From: Chloroflexota bacterium
Lineage (GTDB): Bacteria; Chloroflexota; Anaerolineae; 4572-78; J111
Length of the DNA: 64,000 bases
Assembly (NCBI GenBank): GCA_016860845.1
Contig: BOKF01000010.1
Location: forward strand, 186,001 to 250,000
Reading direction: 5' to 3'
The position numbers and the translations under genes were made by a program. The notes beneath the pieces were generated by a model. The model made no database searches and was not told where the DNA came from. It saw nothing but the letters and a program-made list of their open reading frames with translations. This document shows, piece after piece, positions 23,221-33,400 of this stretch (within the stretch, counting starts at the first letter, position 1; the number at the start of each line of letters is the position of its first letter).

Positions 23221-24519
23221 ATGACGCTTTACTTTGACGAAGCTATGGAAACGCTGCCGCGGGAGCAACTGGCGGCGGTGCAGTTAAAAAAGCTACAGGT
23301 CATGCTGGCAGACATCTATGGCCGGAACCGCTTTTACACCAAGAAGTTTACCGAGGCCGGCTTTTACCTCGGTGACCTCAAATCGCTGGTTGATCTCCAA
23401 TACCTTCCTTTAACCAATAAAATCGAATTGTCGACAGACCAGGTGGCCGAGGGGTTTACCGGCGCCAATTTAACCTATCCGCTGACAGCTTATACCCGTT
23501 ACCACCAAACCTCCGGAACAAGCGGCCAACCCCTACGGGTGTTTGATACGGTGGAGAGTTGGGATTGGTGGGGACGATGCTGGGCCCACGTCTTTGCCGG
23601 AGCGGGAGTAACGGCTCAAGATCGCATCTTCTTTGCCTTTTCCTTTGGTCCTTTCATCGGCTTCTGGGCTGCCGTCGAAGGGGCGCGGCAGATTGGAGCG
23701 ATGCTTATCCCCGGCGGTGGGCGCTCCTCCATCGAGCGACTGCACTTAATGCGCGATACCGGCAGCACTGTGTTATGCTGTACGCCCACCTACGCTCTAC
23801 ATTTGTTGGAAGTCGCCCGCGAGCAAAAAATTCCCTTCGACGATTTCAAAATTCGAGCCACGATTCATGCCGGTGAACCCGGCGCAAATGTTCCCGCCAC
23901 CAAAGCACGCATCGAGGAGGGCTGGTCGGTCAAGTGCTACGACCATGCCGGTGCGTCGGAGGTCGGGGGGCACAGCTTTGAGTGCCAGGCGCAGCCCAAC
24001 GGCATCCACGTCATTGAAAGCGAATTTATCGTCGAATGTCTCAACCCCACCACCGGTCAACCTGTCGCCCCCGGCGAAAAGGGAGAGCTGGTCATTACCA
24101 ACCTGGGGCGGTGGGGCTTCCCGGTTATTCGCTACCGCACCGGCGATGCGGTCATTTTTAATCAAGCCAGGTGTGAATGTGGGCGCACCTTCCTGCGCCT
24201 GGAAGGCGGCGTGCTCGGGCGGGTGGACGACATGGTGACTATTCGTGGCGTTAATATTTTTCCCAGCGCTATTGAAAACCTGGTGCGCATCCACAGCGTG
24301 GTAGATGAGTTTCAGGTTAAGGCAACCCGGCGCGGCGAATTGGATGAATTGTGTATCGAAATCGAATTGGTGGAAGATGTAAACTCTGAGACTGTTTCGG
24401 CGGCTATTGCCCAGTCTATCAGCAGCACTTTGGGGCTACGTCCCCTCATTACGACGGTTCCGAGGGGAACCCTGCCCCGCTTTGAATTAAAAGCCAAACG
24501 CTTTCATTATTTTGGGTGA
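23221..24519 (+). CDS. PaaK-like aryl-CoA ligase, probably 4-hydroxybenzoate-CoA ligase
   Basis: The 432-residue AMP-forming acyl-CoA synthetase is of the short phenylacetate-CoA ligase type. The ATP-binding motif is YHQTSGTSGQPLRVFDT, the adenylate motif is near YDHAGASEVGG, RYRTGDAV precedes the hinge, and the C-terminal domain begins near GRVDDMVTIRGVNIFPSAIE. It would activate an aromatic acid with ATP and CoA. Between hcrB and an acyl-CoA dehydrogenase, 4-hydroxybenzoate is the likely substrate, since its product feeds the reductase encoded just upstream. Phenylacetate or benzoate are alternatives. AAAGGAGG lies 7 bases before the ATG. Confidence 0.85.
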   Translation: MTLYFDEAMETLPREQLAAVQLKKLQVMLADIYGRNRFYTKKFTEAGFYLGDLKSLVDLQYLPLTNKIELSTDQVAEGFTGANLTYPLTAYTRYHQTSGTSGQPLRVFDTVESWDWWGRCWAHVFAGAGVTAQDRIFFAFSFGPFIGFWAAVEGARQIGAMLIPGGGRSSIERLHLMRDTGSTVLCCTPTYALHLLEVAREQKIPFDDFKIRATIHAGEPGANVPATKARIEEGWSVKCYDHAGASEVGGHSFECQAQPNGIHVIESEFIVECLNPTTGQPVAPGEKGELVITNLGRWGFPVIRYRTGDAVIFNQARCECGRTFLRLEGGVLGRVDDMVTIRGVNIFPSAIENLVRIHSVVDEFQVKATRRGELDELCIEIELVEDVNSETVSAAIAQSISSTLGLRPLITTVPRGTLPRFELKAKRFHYFG

Positions 24520-24563
24520 GTAGCCGAGCCAACCCAACCTTTAGCCTAAGAAGAGGTTAGCCG

Positions 24564-25772
24564 ATGGACTTTTCCCTGAACGAAGAACATCAAATGATCC
24601 AGGACATGGTGCGTAATTTCTCCGCACGAGAAGTTGCTCCTTTGATTAAAGAATATGACCGCAAACAAGAATATCCCCATGAGCTAACGCCGAGGATGGC
24701 TCAATTAGGCTTGCTGGGTGTGTGTGTGCCGGTCAAGTACGGCGGCGCAGGGATGGATTACATCTCCCTGGGTATCGTTTCAGAAGCCCTGGAATGGGCC
24801 GACTCCTCGATGCGGGAGACAATCTCGGTGCATGTAGCCCTGAACAGCCTGACCCTCCTTCAGTGGGGCAGTGAAGCGCAGAAGCAAAAGTATTTGACCT
24901 CGCAGGCCCGGGGCGAGAAAATAGCTTGTTTTGGCTTGACCGAACCCGGCGCTGGTTCTGATGTGGCGGCCATGACCACTCGCGCCCGCCGCGAGGGCGA
25001 CTGCTACATCCTCAACGGAGAAAAGATGTGGATTACCCTGGCTGACATAGCCGACAATTTTCTCATCTTTGCCAAAACAGACCCGGCCAAAGGTCATCGG
25101 GGTATTTCGGCCTTCATTGTTGAGCGTAGCTATCCTGGCGTAACCACAGGGACGATCCACGGCAAGATGGGCGCTCGCGCCAGCAACACCGGTTGGATCA
25201 ACCTGAGTAATACCGTCGTTCCCGCCGAAAACCTGTTGGGCCTGGAAGGTGAGGGGTTCAAGATAGCGATGAGCGCGCTGGATAACGGGCGTTACACCGT
25301 CGCCGCCGGGGCGGTTGGTCTGATGCGGGCCTGTCTGGAAGAGTCGGTGCGCTATGCCAACCAGCGCATTACCTTTGGCCAGGTCATCGGCAAGTACCAG
25401 TTGGTCCAGCAGATGATCGCCCGGATGGTCCAACGCATTGAACTGGCCCAACTTTACGTCCATAAAGTCGGCTGGCTGAAAAACCAGGGCCTCCGCAACA
25501 CGCAAGAGACCTCGCTGGCCAAGTGGTTTGCCACAGAGGCGGCCTGGGCTACCGCCAGCGATGCGGTTCAAATTTTTGGCGCTTATGGTTATTCTGATGA
25601 ATATAACGTCGAACGCTATCTGCGCAACAGCAAGAGCGCCGTTATTTACGAAGGCACCAGCCAGATTCACGAATTAATGCAGGGAACTTATGCTTTGGGC
25701 TATCGCGAAGATAGTCCTCTGCGCTGCGAGCTGCCGGCTTACGACCCTGGTCTGTGGCAGATGGAGGTGTAG
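24564..25772 (+). CDS. Acyl-CoA dehydrogenase
   Basis: The 402-residue flavoprotein has the standard acyl-CoA dehydrogenase fold. It shows [18 protein letters not shown], a substrate/FAD loop near [15 protein letters not shown], the FAD-binding [15 protein letters not shown], and the C-terminal [15 protein letters not shown], in which Glu363 is the expected catalytic base. The sequence cannot separate glutaryl-CoA dehydrogenase-like from cyclic-acyl-CoA dehydrogenase activity. In an operon making benzoyl-CoA, a role in the lower benzoyl-CoA pathway is plausible. It starts 44 bases after the ligase gene with AAGAGG upstream. Confidence 0.85.
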   Translation: MDFSLNEEHQMIQDMVRNFSAREVAPLIKEYDRKQEYPHELTPRMAQLGLLGVCVPVKYGGAGMDYISLGIVSEALEWADSSMRETISVHVALNSLTLLQWGSEAQKQKYLTSQARGEKIACFGLTEPGAGSDVAAMTTRARREGDCYILNGEKMWITLADIADNFLIFAKTDPAKGHRGISAFIVERSYPGVTTGTIHGKMGARASNTGWINLSNTVVPAENLLGLEGEGFKIAMSALDNGRYTVAAGAVGLMRACLEESVRYANQRITFGQVIGKYQLVQQMIARMVQRIELAQLYVHKVGWLKNQGLRNTQETSLAKWFATEAAWATASDAVQIFGAYGYSDEYNVERYLRNSKSAVIYEGTSQIHELMQGTYALGYREDSPLRCELPAYDPGLWQMEV

Positions 25773-25805
25773 ATTAGATTGAAACCAGTATTTAACTAAA
25801 AAAGC

Positions 25806-25834
25806 TTGCTCTTCTCCATCAACCCGATTACAAT
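25806..25834 (+). promoter_or_regulatory. Possible promoter of the two-component system
   Basis: TTGCTC (25806-25811), a 17-base spacer, TACAAT (25829-25834), 57 bases before the kinase start. The boxes are weak, so the kinase could also be read from the hcr operon. Confidence 0.35.
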
Positions 25835-25890
25835 TGTGGTAGAAGATAAGCCATTGGGTGTCGGTTAGGGTCCATCAAGGGAGATGCTGC

Positions 25891-27804
25891 ATGGGCCGAT
25901 CGCTGCGGGTGCAACTTAGCGCCATCTTTCTGGGTTTTCTGCTGCTGGTCGGCGGCTCCGGCGCGGCTACCTTTCTGGCCATTCAGGCGCAGGCTGACGA
26001 TGCCACCCTCATCAACCTGGCCGGCCGCCAGCGGATGCTCACTGAAAAAATGACCCTGCTGGCCCTGACCCAACCGGACAGCCCCGACCTGGCAATCACT
26101 GCCCAAAACTTCGAACAGACCCAGGCTGCCCTCCGCTCCGGCGGCTTGGCTTATGACTCTGCCGGACGAGGGGAAATCCTGCCCCCCGCGCCTGATCCGG
26201 CTCTCCGCACCCAATTGGATGAGGTCGCTTCGACATGGTCCACCTTTCGGACTCAGCTTGAGCGCCTTAAAACTCACTCCCTGACGGGGCCGGATCGCTC
26301 CCAAATTGAACAAACGCTGCAAACCGAGGCCGCCAGGCTCCTGGCTCAACTCGAAGCCGTCGTAACAGGTTTCAAAATCCGGGCCGAGGCTAAACTTTTC
26401 CGGCTGCAAGTCATTCAAGCCATCTTCTTTGGGGCCGCTTTTTTGCTCCTGGGCTGGAGTTATTGGCTCACCCGGCGGCGCATCTTGTCCCCCCTGGCGG
26501 CTCTCCAATTAGCTGCCCAACGTATTGCACAGGGCTATCTGCATGAGTCGGTTCCAACCATGAGGGCTGATGAACTGGGCAATTTAGGTCGAGCCTTCGA
26601 GGCGATGCGCGTGGAAGTTGCGGCTGCGCAAGGTCAATTAGAAGCCCGCGTGGCGCAACGCACCCGCGAACTCGATACGGCCTTTGAATTTAGCCGGGAA
26701 ATTGTGGCCGACCTTCAGCTTGACCACCTCTTGCCCTCGGTCACCGAGCGAGCCAGGAGTTTGACCGGGGCGCAAGCGGCGGCGCTCTGCCTGCTGGAGC
26801 CAGAGGGTCAGTTTCTATGCCTGGCGGCCAGCAGCGGAAATGTTGCGAGTCACATTGGCCTAAAACAAGCGGTTGAGGTCGAACCCATGGCCAGGATCAT
26901 CGGCGAGGGCAAAACTGTGAGCGCCGAAGCCGGTTGTTTCAACTGCCGCTTGTGGCAGGTCTATGGGGCGGGTTGCTGTTTGGCTACCCCCCTTTGCGTT
27001 GGCAGCCAACCTCTCGGTGCATTGTGTGTGATTCGTCCTGGGTACTCAGGCTTTGACGCGGCTGAAACTCGCGCTTTCACCTTGCTGGCCAATTCGGCGG
27101 CTATTGCCATTGCCAACGCTCACCTGGTTGAGAGCGGACGGCGTCAGGCCGAACAGGCAGCGGCTCTGGCCGAGCGCGAAGGTCTGGCGGCCGAGCTCCA
27201 CGACCACCTGGCCCAAACGTTGGGTCTGCTCAATCTCAAAACCGACCGGCTGGGCGAATTACTGACCGGCGGTCACACCGCTGCGGCCCGGGCCGAACTT
27301 GAAGCGATTAAACCGACCATCAGCGGGGCCTACGGGCAGTTGAGAGCCACCCTGGTGAGTCTTTGCCAACCGGCAACCGATCCGGCTGTAGCGTCAGGCC
27401 ACCTGTTGGTTGAGGAACTGACGACCTGCGTGGCCGATTTTCGGGCAGCCACCCATCTCCCGGCCGACCTGATCATCGCCGACCCGGCGGCACAGCCAGG
27501 GCCGCCGGCCCTCCAAAAACAAATTCTGCACATCGTGCGGGAGGCGCTGACCAATATCCGGCGGCACGCTCAGGCGCAACAGGTCTGGGTCCGGGTGGAG
27601 CAGGTGGAGGGCGAGGCTCGCTTCACCATTGAAGACGATGGGCACGGCTTTGACCCGGCCAGCAGCCAGGGCGAGAACCACCTGGGGCTAACCCTCATGC
27701 GCGCCCGGGCCGAGCGCAGTGGGGGGCGGCTGGTGATTGATTCGGCCCCTGGAGTGGGTACAAAAGTTATCGTTTGCTTTCCCCGAAAGGAGTTGGACGC
27801 ATGA
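25891..27804 (+). CDS. NarX-like membrane sensor histidine kinase (PilJ-type sensor, HAMP, GAF, HisKA_3)
   Basis: The 637-residue kinase has one membrane helix at about 9-29, an extracytoplasmic four-helix sensor beginning LINLAGRQRMLTEKM (the PilJ/NarX-type conserved segment), a second helix at about 171-193, HAMP (about 195-245), GAF (about 265-410, with a Cys-rich CFNCRLWQVYGAGCC), and a NarL-group kinase core. The phospho-acceptor is His437 in AAELHDHLAQTLG, and the ATPase domain ends with GLTLMRARAERSGG. The ATG at 25891 follows AAGGGAG; a GTG 11 codons upstream is possible. It overlaps the response-regulator gene (ATGA). Such kinases sense small anions or redox signals. Position suggests a link of aromatic catabolism to electron-acceptor state, but this is inference. 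Confidence 0.87.
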   Translation: MGRSLRVQLSAIFLGFLLLVGGSGAATFLAIQAQADDATLINLAGRQRMLTEKMTLLALTQPDSPDLAITAQNFEQTQAALRSGGLAYDSAGRGEILPPAPDPALRTQLDEVASTWSTFRTQLERLKTHSLTGPDRSQIEQTLQTEAARLLAQLEAVVTGFKIRAEAKLFRLQVIQAIFFGAAFLLLGWSYWLTRRRILSPLAALQLAAQRIAQGYLHESVPTMRADELGNLGRAFEAMRVEVAAAQGQLEARVAQRTRELDTAFEFSREIVADLQLDHLLPSVTERARSLTGAQAAALCLLEPEGQFLCLAASSGNVASHIGLKQAVEVEPMARIIGEGKTVSAEAGCFNCRLWQVYGAGCCLATPLCVGSQPLGALCVIRPGYSGFDAAETRAFTLLANSAAIAIANAHLVESGRRQAEQAAALAEREGLAAELHDHLAQTLGLLNLKTDRLGELLTGGHTAAARAELEAIKPTISGAYGQLRATLVSLCQPATDPAVASGHLLVEELTTCVADFRAATHLPADLIIADPAAQPGPPALQKQILHIVREALTNIRRHAQAQQVWVRVEQVEGEARFTIEDDGHGFDPASSQGENHLGLTLMRARAERSGGRLVIDSAPGVGTKVIVCFPRKELDA

Positions 27805-28478
27805 GCCAGGCGCGTATTTTACTCGCCGACGATCACGAACTCTTCCGCGAGGGGCTGGCGGCCCTGCTCAACATCCAGCCAGACCTAACAGTGGCCGGTC
27901 AGGCCGGGGACGGCTTCGAAGCATTGACCCTGGCCCGCGACCTGCAGCCGGACCTGATCGTCATGGATATCAGCATGCCCATCTGCGATGGGCTGGAAGC
28001 CACCCGGCTCATTCGAGCGACGCCCACGCTGCTGGAGGCCAAGATTCTCGTGCTCACCGTCCACGAGAAGGACGACAAACTCCTTGAGGCCATCAAAGCC
28101 GGGGCGAATGGTTATCTGCTCAAGAGTATCGGCTCCGCCGATTTTCTGAAAGGGATCCGGGGCGCGCTGACTGGCGAAGCGGTCTTGCCGCCTAAATTAG
28201 CCGTCCGCCTACTCGAAGAGTTTGCCCGCCTGGCGAACCACCCTCAGCTCACGGCGGTTGAGCTTTCGGCCACCCTCACCCAGCGCGAACACGAAATCCT
28301 CAGCCGGGTGGCCGGCGGGGCCAGCGATAAGGAGATTGCAGCCCAGCTTTTCCTCAGCCGGCACACCGTCAAGACACATCTCCGCAGTATCTTGAGCAAA
28401 CTGCACGCCGTCAATCGCCGCCAGGCCGCCCAATTAGCCGTTCAGTTGGGGTTAGTGAAAGACCACACAAAGACCTAA
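27801..28478 (+). CDS. NarL/FixJ-family response regulator
   Basis: A 225-residue regulator with an N-terminal receiver (ILLADDHELFREGL, phosphorylated aspartate in LIVMDISMP, conserved Lys in ANGYLLKS) and a C-terminal LuxR-type helix-turn-helix (LTQREHEILSRVAGG, SDKEIAAQLFLSRHTVKTHL). It overlaps the kinase stop by 4 bases, so the pair is coexpressed. The last few codons (LVKDHTKT) and everything after them up to about 28920 recur at 59.8-60.26 kb. Confidence 0.92.
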   Translation: MSQARILLADDHELFREGLAALLNIQPDLTVAGQAGDGFEALTLARDLQPDLIVMDISMPICDGLEATRLIRATPTLLEAKILVLTVHEKDDKLLEAIKAGANGYLLKSIGSADFLKGIRGALTGEAVLPPKLAVRLLEEFARLANHPQLTAVELSATLTQREHEILSRVAGGASDKEIAAQLFLSRHTVKTHLRSILSKLHAVNRRQAAQLAVQLGLVKDHTKT

Positions 28479-28543
28479 TTCTTTTCCCCTGGAACACCCC
28501 CAAAAATCCCTCTTTTTTCATCCCACAGCCCCTTCACGATGGA

Positions 28544-28572
28544 TAGACAGCCGCGCTCCTTTCGTGCTATCC
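28544..28572 (+). promoter_or_regulatory. Candidate promoter of ABM-like gene, copy 1
   Basis: TAGACA (28544-28549), 17 bases, CTATCC (28567-28572). The same boxes and spacing are kept at 59887-59915 in the duplicated copy although the intervening bases have changed, which supports function. Confidence 0.45.
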
Positions 28573-28626
28573 TTTGAGTACCCCCCAATTCAAACAAATT
28601 ATTGACCGGAAAGAAAGGAGCAAACT

Positions 28627-28920
28627 ATGTACGCCAGTATTCGACGGTACAAAATGGATCCCGGCTCGGTGGACGAGCTCATGCGGCGGGTGAGGGAGGG
28701 TTTTGTGCCCATCATCAGCCGGGGAGCAGGTTTTATGGCTTACTACGCTATCAATGCCGGAGATGGGGTAGTAGCATCTATCAGTGTCTTTGAGACCCAA
28801 GCCGGAGCGGAGGAGTCGAACCGGATGGCAGCGAGTTGGGTCAAGGAGAATCTGGCCTCGCTGCTGCCCACCCCGCCCGAAATCACCGCCGGTGAGGTGG
28901 GGGTGCATCAAGCCGGGTAG
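28627..28920 (+). CDS. ABM-like (dimeric alpha-beta barrel) small protein, copy 1
   Basis: A 97-residue protein beginning MYASIRRYKMDPGSVDELM and ending ITAGEVGVHQAG, with the pattern of the antibiotic-biosynthesis-monooxygenase/stress-responsive dimeric barrel family. Its function is unknown. GAAAGGAG lies upstream of the ATG. A second copy at 59971-60264 is about 85-90 percent identical in protein, and the upstream 170 bases are duplicated too. The copies flank the Tc toxin locus. Confidence 0.75.
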   Translation: MYASIRRYKMDPGSVDELMRRVREGFVPIISRGAGFMAYYAINAGDGVVASISVFETQAGAEESNRMAASWVKENLASLLPTPPEITAGEVGVHQAG

Positions 28921-28931
28921 CCAAGGGGTGC

Positions 28932-29031
28932 AACGCTCGCATCCTGCCCGACCTGAGAGGCTCGTTCTTCACCGTGGTCAGTGAGGCCGAGTACAACAGC
29001 TTTGGTACCTGGGAAAAGGATAATCTTCTAC
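28932..29031 (+). pseudogene. Remnant of a second small alpha-beta barrel gene
   Basis: An open stretch without its own start reads ARILPDLRGSFFTVVSEA and then EYNSFGTWEKD, which looks like the middle of a NIPSNAP/ABM-like protein. The N-terminal part of what may be the same family survives separately at 60884-60985, also just downstream of an ABM gene. The stretch is fused in frame to the secreted FG-GAP gene that follows. The identification is from pattern only. Confidence 0.4.
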
Positions 29032-29069
29032 ACCCTATCAGGGAATTGTCATGGGTCATTGGAAAACTT

Positions 29070-30209
29070 ATGAAAGTTTTTCTAGCATTCCTATTAGGTT
29101 TATTATCAGTCGGGCTGGTAGTGAGTCTGGCTCAAGTTAATGCCGCCCAGCGAATGCAGCCGAAAGTAGTCAGCTTGGCCAATCTGTTACCATCGGCTCA
29201 GACGGCTAAATTGACCGCCTCCGATGGGGTGGGGGGTGATAATCTGGGCTACTCGGTCGCCGCCAGCAGCGATACCTTCGTGGTCGGCGCGTTTGGGGAC
29301 GATAGCAGCAGAGGTGCAGCTTACGTTTTCGTGAAACCCAATGGCGGCTGGAGCGGCAACCTGACCCAGACGGCCAAGTTGGTTGCCTCGGATGGAGCGA
29401 CGGGTGATCTGTTCGGTTTCGCGGTCGCCATCAGTGGTGAGACCATCGTGGTCGGTGCGGTTGGGGATAACGGCACTAGGGGTTCGGCTTACGTCTTTGT
29501 TAAGCCAGGCGGCGGCTGGAGCGGCACGTTGACCGAGACAGCCAAGTTAACGGCGGCCGACGGAGCAGGGGGTGATAATTTTGCTGGCACAGTAGCTATT
29601 AACGGTGATACCCTGGTGGCCGGGGCGCCTCTTGATACCATCGGCGCCAACGCCCAGCAAGGTTCAGCATACGTTTTTGCCAAGCCAGGGGGCGGTTGGG
29701 TGACCACCTCGACCTTCACCGCCAAGCTGACCGCCTCAGACGGGATCACGAATGATACTTTCGGCGGCTCCGTAGCCCTCAGTGGCGATACCCTCGTGGC
29801 CGGCGCGATGGGCTTCTTTTCCGAACCTGCCCCGGATGCAGCCTATGTCTTTATCAAGCCGGGCGGTGGTTGGGTCACAACCTCTACCTTTACCGCCAAG
29901 CTAATCACCTCGGATGGGATAGGGACTGACATGTTCGGCTTTTCAGCCGCTATCAGCGGCGATACGGTCGTGGTCGGTGCCTCCGACGACGATAACTACC
30001 AAGGCTCGGCTTACATCTTTATCAAGCCGGGCGGCGGTTGGAGCGGCACGCTGACCGAAACGGCCAAGCTAACGGCTGCGGACGGGGCAGCGGGGGATCG
30101 GTTTGGCCTCTCAGTGGCCGTTATCAGCGACACCGTAGTGACCGGCGCGCCAGGCAACGACAGCGGCCAGGGTTCGGCCTACCTCTTTGTCAAGCCAAGC
30201 GGCGGATAA
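29070..30209 (+). CDS. Secreted FG-GAP repeat protein, C-terminus frameshifted
   Basis: Beginning at ATG 29070 the protein has a clear signal peptide (MKVFLAFLLGLLSVGLVVSL, then AQVNAAQ) and 379 residues. About six FG-GAP-like blades of some 55 residues follow, each with AKLTASDG or a variant, an S-G-D-T/VVVGA step and SAYVFVKPGGGW, a beta-propeller expected outside the cell. A GTG at 28974 is in frame but adds a remnant of another gene and would hide the signal peptide. The stop at 30207-30209 cuts through a repeat; the rest of the last blade continues in another frame to 30339, so a deletion/frameshift has shortened the protein. Its role is unknown. Confidence 0.7.
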   Translation: MKVFLAFLLGLLSVGLVVSLAQVNAAQRMQPKVVSLANLLPSAQTAKLTASDGVGGDNLGYSVAASSDTFVVGAFGDDSSRGAAYVFVKPNGGWSGNLTQTAKLVASDGATGDLFGFAVAISGETIVVGAVGDNGTRGSAYVFVKPGGGWSGTLTETAKLTAADGAGGDNFAGTVAINGDTLVAGAPLDTIGANAQQGSAYVFAKPGGGWVTTSTFTAKLTASDGITNDTFGGSVALSGDTLVAGAMGFFSEPAPDAAYVFIKPGGGWVTTSTFTAKLITSDGIGTDMFGFSAAISGDTVVVGASDDDNYQGSAYIFIKPGGGWSGTLTETAKLTAADGAAGDRFGLSVAVISDTVVTGAPGNDSGQGSAYLFVKPSGG

Positions 30210-30339
30210 CTTTTTCGGCTTCGCTGCGGCTGCCAACGGTGAGACGGTGCTGATCGGGGCACAGGGCTATGCTGGCGACAGAGGTTCAGCTTATGTCTTT
30301 TCCTACCCCATCGTTTATTTGCCGGTGATTTTGCGGTAA
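30205..30339 (+). pseudogene. Out-of-frame C-terminal end of the FG-GAP protein
   Basis: Directly after the frame break, the sequence reads DNFFGFAAAANGETVLIGAQ, then RGSAYVFSYPIVYLPVILR and a stop. This is the end of a blade plus a YLPVILR terminus of the kind I associate with secreted Chloroflexota proteins. About 20 codons of the normal repeat are missing at the junction. Confidence 0.6.
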
Positions 30340-30444
30340 GCAAGCCGGAAGCGTTTAAGATTGTTTTGATTACTTATGTTGAACGTGCCCTGGTTGGCGG
30401 CGGCCAAGTCTCAGTGAAGTTCATCCTCGAATCAGGAGGTTGAA

Positions 30445-33400
30445 ATGCCGGATGTTATCACATTACCCAAAGGCGGCGGCGCTATGCAGGGCATCGGCGA
30501 GAAGTTCACGCCCGATCTACACACAGGCACCGGTAACTTTACGGTGCCCATCGCCTTGCCGCCCGGTCGCAACGGCTTCCAGCCGCAGCTCAACCTGGTC
30601 TACAGCACCGGCAACGGCAATGGACCGTTCGGCCTGGGCTGGAGTCTGAGCATCCCCGGCGTCAGCCGCAAGACTTCACAGGGCGTGCCCCAGTACCACG
30701 ATTACGACCCCAGTGAAATGCCCGGCGTGTTCATCCTATCTGGCGCCGAGGATCTGGTTCCGGTGGGAGAGCCTACTCCAGGTGTAACCCGCTATCGGCC
30801 GCGCACGGAAGGCCTGTTCGCCCAGATTTATCACCACCACGACGCCGAAGGTGACTACTGGCAGGTACGCAGCAAGGATGGCCTGGTCAGCCTGTATGGA
30901 ACAAAGGGTAAGGCTGGCGCTGATCCGGCAACGATTGCGGACCCCGATCCCAGCAAGAATGGGCGCGTCTTTGCCTGGAAGCTTACCCAAACCAGCGATC
31001 CATTCGGCAATCTAATCGTCTACGATTACGGCGAGCGTGACCAGGGTAATCAGAACGGGCGTCTTTGGGACCAACCTTTGCTGAGTCGGATTCGCTATGT
31101 GGACTATGATGATACCCCCCAGTTTCTGGTATCTGTCACCTTCGCCTACGAAGAACGCACAGATACCTTTTCGGACTATCGAGCTGGCTTTGAGATTCGT
31201 TGGTCGAAACGCTGCAGCGCGATCACCATCAAGACTCATGCGGATCAGGAACGAACCGTACGCCAATATCGCTTTGAGTACGAGTACGACTCTTGGAACG
31301 GTATCTCTCTCCTCAAGCGCGTCCACTTGATTGGTTACGACGACGACGGTAATGCTTATGACGCAGAGGAAGGCGACGCCAGTACCCACAAGCGCCAGTT
31401 GCCACCGCTGGAATTCGGCTACACCCGCTTCGCGCCGCAAGAGCGCAAGTTCCAGGCCGTCCAAGGAACTGACCTGCCGGCTTCATCACTGGCCAACCCC
31501 AACCTGGAGTTAGTTGACCTGCACGGCAATGGCCTGCCTGATATTTTCGAAATGGAAGGCGCAGTTCGTTATTGGCGCAACCTGGGCGGCGGCCGCTTCG
31601 ACCTGCCGCGCCCGATGCGCGAAGCGCCGCCGCATGCCCTAAGCGATCCCGGTGTGCAAATGATTGACGCCAACGGCGACGGCCGCATGGACCTGATGGT
31701 AACCAACGGCGCGCTGGCCGGCTACTACCCGCTGACGTACAACGCCTCTTGGGATCGCCGCTCTTTTCAGAAATACAAAAGCCCGCCAGGTTTCAATCTC
31801 GAGGATCCTGAGGTGCGGCTCATTGATCTGGATGGTGACGGTGTGACCGATGCCATTCGCTCCGGCACGAGCCTGGAGTGTGTATACAACGATCCTTATG
31901 CAGGCTGGTCCAGCATCGTGCCGGCGCATCGCAAATCTCTAGATGTGTTCCCCAACATCAACTTCTCCGACCCACGCGTCAAATGGGGCGACATGACCGG
32001 CGATAACTTACAGGATATCGTGCTGGTCTACGACGGCAACGTCGAGTACTGGCCCAATCTGGGGCACGGCCAGTGGGGCAAACGCATTGATATGCAGAAC
32101 AGCCCCAAATTCAGAGACTATGGCTATACCTTTGGCTACGACCCACGGCGCATCTTGCTCGGAGATGTAGATGGGGATGGTCTGGCCGATATCGTCTACG
32201 TCGGCAACCGGCAGGTGACGCTTTGGATCAACCAGAGCGGAAATCGCTGGAGTGACCCCATCGTGATCCAGGGGACACCGCCCATGACCAACAGGGACGC
32301 GGTACGGCTGCTGGATCTGCTGGGGGCAGGTGTCAGCGGGGTGTTGTGGAGCGCCGACGCCAATAGCAATGGCCGACCACACATGTACTTTCTGGATTTC
32401 ACCGGTGGGGTCAAGCCCTACGTCATGAACGAGATGGACAACCACATGGGGGCCACTACCAGGGTGCAGTATGCGCCCTCCACCCGCTTCTATCTCGAGG
32501 ATGCGAAAAAGCCTGCCACGCGTTGGAAGACACCCCTCCCCTTTCCCGTGCAGGTGGTTGAGCGCGTCGAAGTGATTGACGCCATCTCACGTGGCAAGCT
32601 GACCACCGAGTATCGTTACCATCACGGTTACTGGGACGGCGCCGAGCGCGAGTTCCGCGGCTTCGGCATGGTCGAGCAGCTCGATACGGAGATGTTCGAA
32701 CGCTACAATGCCACAGGACTGCATGGTGACGAAGTGGAATTCGCCCACTTGGACGACGACCCGGCTGGTGCACCGTCGCGTAAGCAGTTTTTTTCACAGC
32801 CAACCTTGACCAGGACCTGGTTCCACCAGGGGCCGGTGGGCGAGGAGTTTGGCGACTGGCAAGAACTGGACCGCTCAGCGGAGTACTGGCAGGGCGACCC
32901 AGGATTGCTCGACCACACCGGGCAGGTTAATCGGTTTTTGGCCGGGTATCTCGATTCACCCAAAAGCCGGCGCATCAAACGGGATGCTTTGCGCGCCTTA
33001 CGCGGCAGCGTCCTGCGCAGCGAGCTGTATGCCCTGGACCGCTTTGAGAACCAGGATAAGGTCGGTCCTGAAGACCGGCCTTATACGGTCACAGAGTACG
33101 CCTACGACTTGACCGAAATCTTACCGCCCGCGGCTGGGAAAGAAGACCGGCTGCACATTTTCTTCCCCCATGCGATTGCCCAGCGCACCACTCAATGGGA
33201 GCGTGGTAGCGAGCCGATGACGCAATTTGGTTTCACCAGCGATTATGATTCGTATGGCCAACCGCACTCCCAGATCAGCATTGCCGTGCCGCGCGGACGC
33301 GATCCGATGCAGACCATTGCCGCCAGCGCGCCCGCGTCACAACCCTATCTCGCCACACATACTGTAAGTGATTACGCACAGCGCGACGATAAGACCATCT

